From: Actinomycetota bacterium
GTDB taxonomy: Bacteria; Actinomycetota; Actinomycetes; S36-B12; CAIYMF01
Reading direction: 5' to 3'
DNA length: 7,669 nucleotides
NCBI GenBank assembly: GCA_009699025.1
Contig: WLOZ01000078.1
Location: 1-7,669, forward strand
Position numbers and translations under genes: made by a program. The notes beneath the pieces were generated by a model, which worked only from the letters and a program-made list of their open reading frames with translations, did not search any database and was not told where the DNA came from. This document shows positions 1-7,630 of this stretch, piece by piece. Positions within the stretch are counted from its first letter, which is position 1. Each line of letters opens with the position of its first letter.

Positions 1-160
1 GAAGTGTCTCGCCCGTGGCGTTATAGCGTCGGGCCCCGAGGTCGTAGTCGGTTGTCTCAAAGCCCACGCCGCTCGCGCCGAGCACCTTGAGCCCCTCCGC
101 GACCACCTCGGTGCCGATGCCGTCTCCTGCGATGACCGCGATGCGGTAGTCCGTTGACAT
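1..160 (-). CDS. leuB: 3-isopropylmalate dehydrogenase, N-terminal part (cut by window edge)
   Basis: This enzyme oxidises and decarboxylates 3-isopropylmalate with NAD+, the third step of leucine synthesis in the cytoplasm. Only the first 53 codons are inside the window. The translation begins [20 protein letters not shown], the first beta strand and GDGIGxEV loop of the isocitrate/isopropylmalate dehydrogenase family. It continues with an [18 protein letters not shown] stretch that is typical of actinobacterial LeuB. The ATG at 160-158 is the natural start: a TAGGCT box ends 7 nt before it and no ribosome binding site is visible, which suggests a leaderless mRNA. It is transcribed away from leuA, with the abiE cassette between them. 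The catalytic Arg, Lys and Asp residues lie beyond the window and cannot be checked. Another beta-decarboxylating dehydrogenase is possible, but the leuA neighbour and the ARRY motif make leuB much the likeliest. Confidence 0.9.
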   Translation of the reverse strand, partial: MSTDYRIAVIAGDGIGTEVVAEGLKVLGASGVGFETTDYDLGARRYNATGETL

Positions 161-194
161 AGGCGTAAGCCTAGGGGTCCGATTTCGAGATCGG
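160..194 (-). promoter_or_regulatory. leuB leaderless-type promoter with 16-nt palindrome
   Basis: On the minus strand a TAGGCT hexamer (173-168) fits the actinobacterial TAnnnT -10 box and lies 7 nt before the leuB ATG, so transcription may start at the start codon itself. The -10 region lies inside a short inverted repeat (TAGGC-GTAA-GCCTA, 160-173). Directly upstream, 179-194 is a near-perfect palindrome (CCGATTTCGAGATCGG, one mismatched pair) placed where a regulator would contact the -35 region. No good -35 hexamer is visible. The boxes are read directly from the sequence; promoter and operator function are inferred. Confidence 0.5.
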
Positions 195-245
195 CATCAA
201 GGTCGCCTGCAGTTCATACCGATTGCACGCGGTTGCCCCCGCTGA

Positions 246-449
246 GGCGATCAACTCCCCAGCCCTGTGATCCTTCCACTCGCCACTGCATCAGTGCTCG
301 GGCACATCGCGCCCAGTGAAGTCGCACTCGAGGGCAGGCTGCAGTTCGACGGAGTAGGTGGAGGAAAAGAGGCGCCAGCCACTATGGGGGCGATAGACGC
401 AGCACCTGATGCCCTGATCGAGGTGGCTACGGAATTAGTCGCGAGATGA
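246..449 (+). other. Coding-like open stretch, possible gene remnant
   Basis: The space between leuB and abiEii (161-589) has no gene I can support. The best candidate is this open frame of 67 codons, from after a TGA at 243-245 to a TGA at 447-449, with a GTG at 267. Its end (DALIEVATELVAR-stop) reads like an amphipathic C-terminal helix of a real protein. Against that, no ribosome binding site precedes the GTG. By hand count only 35 of the 60 codons from the GTG end in G or C, far below leuA or serA. A 9-bp repeat (CTGCAGTTC) occurs at 207-215 and 339-347. It could be a decayed tail of an acquired gene or chance. I do not recognise the product. Confidence 0.2.
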
Positions 450-466
450 GGTGCGCAACACGCACC
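450..466. terminator. Perfect 6-bp hairpin after the open stretch, possible terminator
   Basis: GGTGCG (450-455), loop CAACA, CGCACC (461-466) form a perfect hairpin that begins on the base after the TGA at 447-449. It also lies about 120 nt beyond the abiEii stop on the other strand, so it could end that transcript. No T-run follows on either strand, so it would be a weak or U-less terminator at best. Confidence 0.3.
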
Positions 467-589
467 CACACTCAGTGCGAGCCCGATCGCGAAGATTTGA
501 ATCGACGCCTACCTACGCCCCGTCGAGTGTTGGCGAGGGCTACGTGGAAGTCAATGCCACCGTGACGGGCAACACGACCTTGGCCTTAG

Positions 590-1375
590 TTAGTCATCGA
601 CGTGACGCAGCAACTGATCGACAACGAGCGCTCCAGCCACGTCAATGTCGTAACCCGTCGGCCAAGCACCGACCAACTGATTGAGATCGTTGCGGAAGCT
701 GGCAGATGCGAGCTTCCGTTCAAGATTGTCGATAGCAGCCGCAGCGGTGTACCCGGCCGGTCGGTACGGCACGAAACAGAACAGGATCTGCTTCGGAGCC
801 ACGGACATCTGCTCAAGCGCAAGCCACAGGTCAAACAGGTCCCGCCCTTTGCTCCGCTCGTAGAGTGCGCGCAGTTTCGTTGCCACGAGCTCGGCGGCGC
901 TGAACGTGGTGATGGTGCAGTACCCGGTGAACCACGACGACTCCACGCCGAAGGGCAGAGAGACCAGATCGGCAGCTGGCGAGGTCTCATGGGTGTTGAT
1001 CTCGATCTTGATGCGCAAAGGTGCACCCGATACCTCTGCACGGGCCTGCAGTTTCATCTTCGGGAACTGCCCGACTTCTGTCGTCTTCACCGAGAGACCG
1101 ACCGTTTCAGCCACCTCACGCAGCACATCGAAAATCTCACCGATACCGGAGTGGGTGCGACGCACGAAGTCCAAGTCCTCGCTGTATCGAAGCGGGACCG
1201 GTAGGTGGACCTGGTGCAGGCATGTTCCGCCTCGAAAAGCGAGCTCATCGCGAAGTACCGAGTTGTTGTAGATCGCCACAAGTGTTCGAGCCAGCAGCAG
1301 ATCCTGCTCGATTTGCTCAACCGTTGGCCACTGGCGGGTGCGGCCCCACGCGGTGATCGCTGCCTGGGGAATCAC
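590..1375 (-). CDS. abiEii: AbiEii nucleotidyltransferase toxin (type IV toxin-antitoxin / abortive infection)
   Basis: Toxin of the AbiE system, a DNA polymerase beta-like nucleotidyltransferase that slows growth and can abort phage infection; it belongs to the AbiEii/MenT-type toxins. The 261-residue protein shows the family motifs in order: an FRGGT-x-LH motif near residues 47-54 and RYSEDLDF at 63-70 (nucleotide and metal binding, Asp67/Asp69), a KMKLQ strand near 106-110, KIEINTHE at 123-130, and the TKLRALYERSKGRDLFDLW helix at 166-184. The start is the GTG at 1375-1373, which overlaps the abiEi TGA as GTGA and has GGAG 8 nt upstream. The protein then begins with an (M)IPQAAITAW sequence, the usual AbiEii opening. 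An upstream ATG at 1414 would add 13 unlikely residues. All motifs are intact, so it is probably functional. After the GGT motif Gln stands where many relatives have Lys. Base composition is visibly less GC-rich than leuA. Confidence 0.9.
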   Translation of the reverse strand: MIPQAAITAWGRTRQWPTVEQIEQDLLLARTLVAIYNNSVLRDELAFRGGTCLHQVHLPVPLRYSEDLDFVRRTHSGIGEIFDVLREVAETVGLSVKTTEVGQFPKMKLQARAEVSGAPLRIKIEINTHETSPAADLVSLPFGVESSWFTGYCTITTFSAAELVATKLRALYERSKGRDLFDLWLALEQMSVAPKQILFCFVPYRPAGYTAAAAIDNLERKLASASFRNDLNQLVGAWPTGYDIDVAGALVVDQLLRHVDD

Positions 1376-2187
1376 AGATCGGGCTCCACTGTCGCATTCG
1401 TGACAACACCCCAACGGTTGGCGCCTGACCCACGGCGCGCGCCGCGTGAGTCGAGTAGCACATGCGCCCGCCCGGTCGGCTCCGACTCCAGCCTGCGTGC
1501 GAGTGCGTCGCGGTCGAGCGATGCGTTGACGAAGTCACACAGCCAACCGAGCCGGCGCAGGCTAGAGCTGGGGAAGACGACTGCGGCAGCAAGAACGTCT
1601 TCGGCCGACAGACCTGTCGCGTCCACCATCTCGAACAACACCGTGGCGACGTTCGAGAGGCCGCCCGCGTCTTGGGGTCGAGAGACAAGGTCCAATGCGG
1701 TGGCCGCTGGAGAGGAAACGCGAACCTGGTCGATCCGGGAGTTCACTAGCACCACGGGAACGTCATCGAGGTGCGTGCGCGAATAGAAGCGGAGGTGAAT
1801 TCGGTCGAAATCGCGGTCATTGAGGGGCTTGTCGACCATCACTTGGAAGACCTGCGGCCGCTGGTGAGCAGCGCCGTGAAGCTCCGCCGCCGACAGAAGC
1901 GCTACGTAGTAGTGACGATCGTCGGCTCGCATCATGGAGTGAATGAAGTCAAGCGCCGGTACAGCGCGCCATGTTCGGAACTCGGGCGGAACTGCCACAT
2001 ACAAACCACGGGTGGGGCTGAAGATCTGACCCGCCCGCCGCAACCGCACCAAGGCGTCCGCGGCGGCATGGAGCTCGAGCCCCATGAGGCCCGCAGCCTC
2101 CGCCAAGTCGACGATGGGCCTGCCCTGAGCGAGCAGATGGTCAGGCAGATGACGCGGCGCAACCCGCTGGTGAAGGGTGTCCTCCAC
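1372..2187 (-). CDS. abiEi: AbiEi-type antitoxin and transcriptional repressor
   Basis: Antitoxin partner of AbiEii. In studied type IV systems it counteracts the toxin without a stable complex and represses its own operon through an N-terminal winged helix-turn-helix. The 271-residue protein has a helical N-terminus (LPDHLL, PIVDLAEAAGLMG, ADALVRLRRAGQI) ending in a wing-like FSPTRGLYVAVPPEF stretch at about residues 56-70. A longer C-terminal domain (about 80-271) ends with the family-like ANRWGVVTNATVEPDL. The GTG at 2187-2185 is chosen as start because GGAGAGG (2202-2196) lies 8 nt upstream. A TTG at 2214 gives a longer frame but has no ribosome binding site. The stop overlaps the abiEii start, so translation is probably coupled. 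Autoregulation fits the inverted repeats at 2208-2296. Family assignment is firm from context and architecture; the exact subfamily is not. Confidence 0.85.
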   Translation of the reverse strand: MEDTLHQRVAPRHLPDHLLAQGRPIVDLAEAAGLMGLELHAAADALVRLRRAGQIFSPTRGLYVAVPPEFRTWRAVPALDFIHSMMRADDRHYYVALLSAAELHGAAHQRPQVFQVMVDKPLNDRDFDRIHLRFYSRTHLDDVPVVLVNSRIDQVRVSSPAATALDLVSRPQDAGGLSNVATVLFEMVDATGLSAEDVLAAAVVFPSSSLRRLGWLCDFVNASLDRDALARRLESEPTGRAHVLLDSRGARRGSGANRWGVVTNATVEPDL

Positions 2188-2207
2188 GTCAATCACCTCT
2201 CCAGTTG

Positions 2208-2296
2208 TGTTCAATTTTCGAACAAGACAGTGCCTTTTACGGTCTTACACGTAAGTCTAACACTCGTGCTGTGTTGATGATAGGCCCAAGACCGTA
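2208..2296 (-). promoter_or_regulatory. abiE 5' region with nested inverted repeats, candidate AbiEi operators
   Basis: Four dyads are packed into about 90 bp before abiEi: TGTTC-N7-GAACA (2208-2224); GTCTTAC-AC-GTAAGTC with one mismatch (2242-2257); AACAC-N7-GTGTT (2259-2275); and a perfect 9-bp pair TACGGTCTT (2238-2246) with AAGACCGTA (2288-2296). A TATCAT hexamer (2282-2277, minus strand) could be the -10 box and would put the start of transcription inside the third dyad; no clear -35 is seen. Known AbiEi proteins bind inverted repeats at their own promoter. Repressor binding here is inferred. Confidence 0.5.
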
Positions 2297-2423
2297 TCTA
2301 CTACGTTCTTGGACGAAGTATCTGCACGAAGACCTACAAGCAGGCAGTACTCGTGCGCGCTTGCATCGCGCTGGCTGGTGCTCGTCGTCAGTGCGGTGGG
2401 CGTTACCCGACAACTCCCGGTGC

Positions 2424-2436
2424 TACCCTAGGGACA
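2424..2436 (+). promoter_or_regulatory. Promoter of the leu leader / leuA transcript
   Basis: TACCCT at 2424-2429 matches the actinobacterial TAnnnT -10 consensus and ends 6 nt before the leader-peptide ATG at 2436, so the transcript may start at or next to that ATG. The proper -35 position (about 2401-2406, CGTTAC) is a poor match. The rest of 2297-2423 shows no gene; it holds AAGACC at 2329-2334 and an 11-bp sequence (2354-2364) that recurs in the leader. Confidence 0.45.
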
Positions 2437-2480
2437 TGTCGTTTGCGCGCTTGCTTCTTCGCTGCCGCAGCGGGGCCTGA
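2436..2480 (+). CDS. leuL: Leucine leader peptide of leuA
   Basis: A 14-codon reading frame, MSFARLLLRCRSGA-stop, lies 70 nt before leuA. It carries three consecutive leucine codons at 2451-2459, and these are TTG CTT CTT, codons little used in leuA, which prefers CTG and CTC. Runs of the codons of the pathway's end product are the hallmark of attenuation leaders. When charged Leu-tRNA is short, a ribosome should stall here and change folding of the RNA just downstream. The stem at 2465-2502 starts 5 nt after the Leu codons, and the stop codon lies in its loop. No good ribosome binding site is visible (AGGG is only 2 nt from the ATG), which fits leaderless translation. Leader control of leuA has been proposed for Actinomycetota from comparative work; its action in this organism is inferred. 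Confidence 0.7.
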   Translation: MSFARLLLRCRSGA

Positions 2481-2502
2481 AAGACCGGCCTCCCCGCTGC
2501 GG
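2465..2502 (+). promoter_or_regulatory. Attenuator-like stem-loop of the leuA leader
   Basis: CCGCAGCGGGG (2465-2475) and CCCCGCTGCGG (2492-2502) are perfectly complementary over 11 bp, with a 16-nt loop that contains the leader stop codon. A ribosome stalled on the Leu codons or sitting at the stop would cover the 5' arm, so folding depends on leader translation. No T-run follows the stem (TGAGTTGTG), so it is not a classical terminator. It could act as a U-less terminator or by controlling access to the leuA ribosome binding site. Confidence 0.65.
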
Positions 2503-2517
2503 TGAGTTGTGCGCGCT

Positions 2518-4293
<1,776 letters not shown>

Positions 4294-4296
4294 TCC

Positions 4297-5112
4297 TCAC
4301 GAGCGCAGAAAGTCGCACACGAGGCGGTTGAAGACCTCGGCGTGCTCGATTTGGGTCCAGTGGCCGCAGCGTCCGAAGACATGCAGTTGCGATCGGTCAA
4401 TGAGGTGCGCCAGCCGCAGCGAGACGTCGAGCGGAATGACTCGGTCATCGCGACCGTGCACGATCAGCGTCTCGGCGGCAATGGCGCGCACCTCATCGAC
4501 CGGCGTGGCCATGGCGTCGACCCAGCGCTGTCGAGGTGCCGGAAACATCGCTGAGTACCTCTCCTGCACGCCCGGGGCCATGCTCGCGCGGTAGCGCATC
4601 TCGGCGAGGTCGTCGTTGACTAGGGCGGGGTCGTAGGCGAAGGTCTCGAGCAGTCTGCGCATGCCCGCGACCGAAGGCTCATATCCCCACACGTCGTCGA
4701 GGCCCTCGGTGATCGGGAACTCGAGCCCTACCGCGCCCATGAGCACCAACCTGTTCACCCGCTCGGGGTGACGCGCGGTGAGCCTCAGCGCAAGACCACC
4801 GCCGAAACTGTTGCCCACGACGTGCGTCTTCTCGACTCCGAGCGCGTCGAGCAGCGCCACCACGTGGGCGACCCAAGAGTCCATCGAATAGCGGCCGTCG
4901 GACGGCGCGCCGGTCTGGCCGAAGCCGAGCAGGTCGGGGGCGATCACCCGGAAAGTCTCGGCCAGCGGCGGCATGGCGAGCCGCCAGTTGGCCTCGGCCG
5001 ACACCCCCGGCCCCGACCCGTGAAGCAGCAGCACCGCCTCGCCCGCGCCCGCCTCGATCACATGGGTCGCGACGCCCATGACGTCAAGGAGGCGTCCGGG
5101 GGCCGCGCCCAT
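4297..5112 (-). CDS. Alpha/beta hydrolase of the meta-cleavage-product hydrolase type
   Basis: A 271-residue soluble alpha/beta-hydrolase. Its closest look is to C-C bond hydrolases that cleave ring-fission products (2-hydroxymuconic semialdehyde hydrolase, BphD/XylF group). Features: the oxyanion loop HGSGPGVSAEANWR at 31-44, nucleophile elbow GNSFGGG with Ser102, HGRDDRVIP with Asp223 as the acid, and GHWTQIEH with His251, completing an intact triad. A helical cap lies at about 130-205. The ATG at 5112 is one base after the serA stop and no ribosome binding site is visible, so translation probably depends on serA ribosomes. No ring-cleavage dioxygenase, hydratase or aldolase is present in this window, so the true substrate is unknown; an esterase or a steroid/aromatic catabolism role elsewhere in the genome is possible. 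The substrate class is inferred from motifs; the fold and triad are seen. Confidence 0.85.
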   Translation of the reverse strand: MGAAPGRLLDVMGVATHVIEAGAGEAVLLLHGSGPGVSAEANWRLAMPPLAETFRVIAPDLLGFGQTGAPSDGRYSMDSWVAHVVALLDALGVEKTHVVGNSFGGGLALRLTARHPERVNRLVLMGAVGLEFPITEGLDDVWGYEPSVAGMRRLLETFAYDPALVNDDLAEMRYRASMAPGVQERYSAMFPAPRQRWVDAMATPVDEVRAIAAETLIVHGRDDRVIPLDVSLRLAHLIDRSQLHVFGRCGHWTQIEHAEVFNRLVCDFLRS

Positions 5113-5113
5113 G

Positions 5114-6697
5114 TCAGGACTGCAGGTCGACGGCCCGACCCGACCCAGCGCCGAGTTCGGAGACGATGGCGTCGACCACCGCGGCCGGCATCGCGCTGTC
5201 GACGGTGAGCACGATCAGGGCGTCACCGTTGAGGCGGCCCACCTGCATCGAGGCGATGTTCACGCTCGCATCGCCCAGGATGCGACCGACGACGCCCACC
5301 ACGCCCGGACGGTCGGCGTAGTTGAAGAAGGCCAGGTGCGGGGCGATGGCGAGGTCGACTTCGTAGCCGTTGACCTCGACAATCTTGCGCACCAGCCTCG
5401 GGCCGCTCACAGTGCCTGACACGCTGACGACGCTGCCATCGGTCTGGGTGAGCCGCACCGTAGTGACGTTGCGGTGGTCGGGGCTCACCATGTCGGCGGT
5501 GAGCGCCACCGACACGCCCCGCTGCTCGGCGATGACGGGCGCGTTCACGTAGGAGACCGGGTCATCGAGCAGGTGCGAGTAGACGCCCTTGAGAGCGGCG
5601 AGTTCGAGGACCTTGACGTCGAACTCAGCGATGGCCCCCAGGATCTCGATCTCAATGCGCTCAATGGGCGACTCGACGAGCGCGGCCGCGATCTGCCCGA
5701 GCTCCTCGGCCAGCGGTATTCCGGGGCGCACCTCGGGCTCGATTATTCCGCCCTGCACGTTCACGGCGTCGGGAACCAGCTCACCGGCGAGCGCGAGTCG
5801 TACCGACTTGGCCACGGCGACGCCAGCCTTTTCCTGAGCCTCGTCAGTAGACGCCCCTAGGTGAGGAGTCACCACGACCTGCTCGAAGGCGAACAGTGGC
5901 GAGTCAGTGCAGGGCTCCTTAACGAAGACGTCGATGCCCGCTCCGGCGACCCGGCCTTCGGTGAGGGCACTCACCAGAGCTGCCTCGTCGACGATTCCGC
6001 CGCGAGCAGCATTGATGATGTGCACGGTCGGCTTCACCTTGTGCAGGGCCTCATCGCCGATGAGACCCACGGTCTCCGGAGTCTTGGGCAGGTGCACCGT
6101 GATGAAGTCGCTCTCAGCGAGCAGCTCGTCGAGGCTGACGAGCTTGATGCCCAACTGCGCCGCACGGGCGGGCTGCACGTAGGGGTCGTAGGCAATGAGT
6201 GTCACACCGAATGCCGCGAGCCGCTGGGCCACGAGAACCCCGATGCGTCCGAGGCCTACGACGCCCACGACCTTCTCCGACAGTTCAACGCCCGTGTACT
6301 TGGAGCGCTTCCACTGCCCGGCCTTGAGCGACTCACTGGCCGGAGCGATCTTGCGGGCGCTCGCGAGTAGCAGGGCGACTGCAAGCTCGGCCGCCGAGGT
6401 GATGTTGGAGGTGGGGGCGTTGACCACCATGACACCTGCAGTGGTGGCAGCCTTGACGTCAATGTTGTCGAGTCCCACGCCAGCCCGTGCGATTACCTTG
6501 AGGTTGCGTGCCGCAGCCAGTGCCTCGGCGTCGACGAGCGTCGCCGACCGCACCAAAATCGCGTCGACGTCGACAATGGCGGCGAGCAGCGCAGTTCGGT
6601 CGGCGCCGTCGCACTCGCGAATCTCGAAGTCGGGGCCGAGCGCCTCGACGGTGGCGGGCGAGAGTTCTTCAGCGATGAGGACGATCGGCTTGGTCAC
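5114..6697 (-). CDS. serA: D-3-phosphoglycerate dehydrogenase
   Basis: Oxidises 3-phosphoglycerate to 3-phosphohydroxypyruvate with NAD+, the first step of serine synthesis. The 527-residue length is that of the mycobacterial type with an extra intervening domain. Order: substrate-binding lobe (LVRSATLVD, RAGVGLDNID at 71-80), NAD-binding Rossmann core with GLGRIG at 148-153, catalytic Arg232 (NAARGG), Glu261 (KEP) and His279 (PHLGAST), an allosteric substrate-binding domain at about 315-450, and a C-terminal ACT domain (PGVVGVVGRILGDASVNIASM), which in this type binds serine for feedback inhibition. The start is GTG at 6697-6695 with AAAGG 7 nt upstream (6709-6705). The hydrolase gene follows after one base, so the two form an operon. 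All catalytic residues are present; nothing looks damaged. Confidence 0.97.
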   Translation of the reverse strand: MTKPIVLIAEELSPATVEALGPDFEIRECDGADRTALLAAIVDVDAILVRSATLVDAEALAAARNLKVIARAGVGLDNIDVKAATTAGVMVVNAPTSNITSAAELAVALLLASARKIAPASESLKAGQWKRSKYTGVELSEKVVGVVGLGRIGVLVAQRLAAFGVTLIAYDPYVQPARAAQLGIKLVSLDELLAESDFITVHLPKTPETVGLIGDEALHKVKPTVHIINAARGGIVDEAALVSALTEGRVAGAGIDVFVKEPCTDSPLFAFEQVVVTPHLGASTDEAQEKAGVAVAKSVRLALAGELVPDAVNVQGGIIEPEVRPGIPLAEELGQIAAALVESPIERIEIEILGAIAEFDVKVLELAALKGVYSHLLDDPVSYVNAPVIAEQRGVSVALTADMVSPDHRNVTTVRLTQTDGSVVSVSGTVSGPRLVRKIVEVNGYEVDLAIAPHLAFFNYADRPGVVGVVGRILGDASVNIASMQVGRLNGDALIVLTVDSAMPAAVVDAIVSELGAGSGRAVDLQS

Positions 6698-6761
6698 GAG
6701 GGCGCCTTTCAGGCATGTGGAGGAGCCATCATCGTATCGACAGGCTTGTGAAAGCGTTCAC
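6698..6761 (-). promoter_or_regulatory. serA promoter with LacI-type operator-like palindrome
   Basis: On the minus strand TACGAT (6736-6731) is a plausible -10 box, giving a 5' leader of roughly 27 nt before the serA GTG. The palindrome GTGAAAGCGTTCAC (6748-6761; arms GTGAA and TTCAC) covers the expected -35 position. Its central CG and TGAAAGCGTT core resemble operators of the LacI/GalR repressor family, with one mismatch to the CcpA-type pattern TGnAAnCGnTnnCA. Which protein binds, if any, is unknown. Confidence 0.45.
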
Positions 6762-6871
6762 GAGGGTGCGGGAGGGTGTGCGGCTTCACCGCCCCCAGAC
6801 ACACCCTTGCGGAGCGCCAGCGAGTGCGCGATGCTGAGGCCTCCAGACAACGTGAGAGGTTCGCAAACCGC

Positions 6872-7606
6872 ATGCACCTCTTACACCGCCACGTGTGTTC
6901 ATTGGTGGCCCTCGTCGCCGTTGCTGCACTTGCTGCCTGCGGAAACTCGGGGTCCAGCTACGACGTGCCACCCGCATCAGGAACCTGCTGGAACTACAGC
7001 GGTGACGACGTGAAGAACGACTCCTACACCGGAACGCCGGTGGCATGCGACCAGCAGCACACGGTGGAGACCGTGGTCACCCTGCTCGTCCCCGAGTACC
7101 TGGCCGCCAAGGGCGCGACAGACCCGGCCGTGATCCAGTGGGTCAAGCAGCGCTGCCAGCCCGAAGTGAACCGCAACGCCGAGATCCCCGATCCCGATAT
7201 CGCCGCTCCCACGACGCGCACCTGGTTGGGCTACTTCACTCCCTCAGCCGAGGGCTGGACGAAGCAGAGTTGGGTGTCGTGCGCTGCCGTGTCGGTGCAG
7301 CCGGATATCACTGACGGCCGGGTGGCGGCACCGGTGACCGGGAGTGTGCGAGGCACGGCAGGCGCCGGCGCCCAACCGCTGACGCGCACCACACCCGCAG
7401 GAGCATCGGTGACGTGGCGCACTCGAGGGCTCATTGCCCTCACGCCCGAGGAGCCCTATCCGGGCGAGGCGGTCGTGCAGACGCGATCGACCGCTCTCTG
7501 CACCCGCACGCTGCAGCGCGAGCCCGCCTTCATGACCACCCCGACGCTTGATGACTGGGCGGCCGGTGGAAGCAGCGTGGGCTGCTACGTGGCTGCTACC
7601 GGCTGA
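6872..7606 (+). CDS. Lipoprotein with septum-formation-type domain
   Basis: A 244-residue exported lipoprotein. A short signal peptide (HRH positive end, then VCSLVALVAVAALAAC) carries a lipobox LAAC, with Cys23 as the lipidated residue of an outer-face membrane anchor. The mature part matches the pattern of the actinobacterial septum-formation domain: G-T-C-W at 37-40, PVACDQQHTVE at 56-66, RCQPE at 94-98, GYFTPSAEGWTKQSWVSC at 120-137, then CTRT at 210 and GCYV at 237. Beyond the lipobox it has six cysteines (39, 59, 95, 137, 210, 238), consistent with three disulfide bonds. The role of this domain is poorly known; division involvement comes from the family name, not from direct evidence here. 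The ATG at 6872 was chosen because it gives a proper signal peptide; GAGAGG at 6854-6859 is 12 nt away, rather far. The upstream GTG at 6776 would bury the signal sequence. It is divergent from serA. Confidence 0.75.
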   Translation: MHLLHRHVCSLVALVAVAALAACGNSGSSYDVPPASGTCWNYSGDDVKNDSYTGTPVACDQQHTVETVVTLLVPEYLAAKGATDPAVIQWVKQRCQPEVNRNAEIPDPDIAAPTTRTWLGYFTPSAEGWTKQSWVSCAAVSVQPDITDGRVAAPVTGSVRGTAGAGAQPLTRTTPAGASVTWRTRGLIALTPEEPYPGEAVVQTRSTALCTRTLQREPAFMTTPTLDDWAAGGSSVGCYVAATG

Positions 7607-7630
7607 GCCCTCCTCCCTTGGGGAAGATTT

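Noticed and set aside
207..347. Direct repeat CTGCAGTTC at 207-215 and 339-347 as an insertion footprint
   Set aside because: Only 9 bp and not at the ends of any element; could easily be chance.
481..520. GATTTGAATC resembling a tRNA T-arm, a possible tRNA fragment or attachment site
   Set aside because: The TTCRA loop and a proper 5-bp stem are missing and no acceptor or anticodon arm can be drawn around it.
602..1204. Open frame of 200 codons on the plus strand opposite abiEii
   Set aside because: The minus-strand frame carries all AbiEii motifs; the plus-strand translation has no recognisable domain or ribosome binding site.
2205..2435. Longer plus-strand frame that runs into the leader peptide in the same phase
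   Set aside because: No ribosome binding site, and it crosses the abiE operators and the leuA promoter; only its last 14 codons have leader-peptide character.
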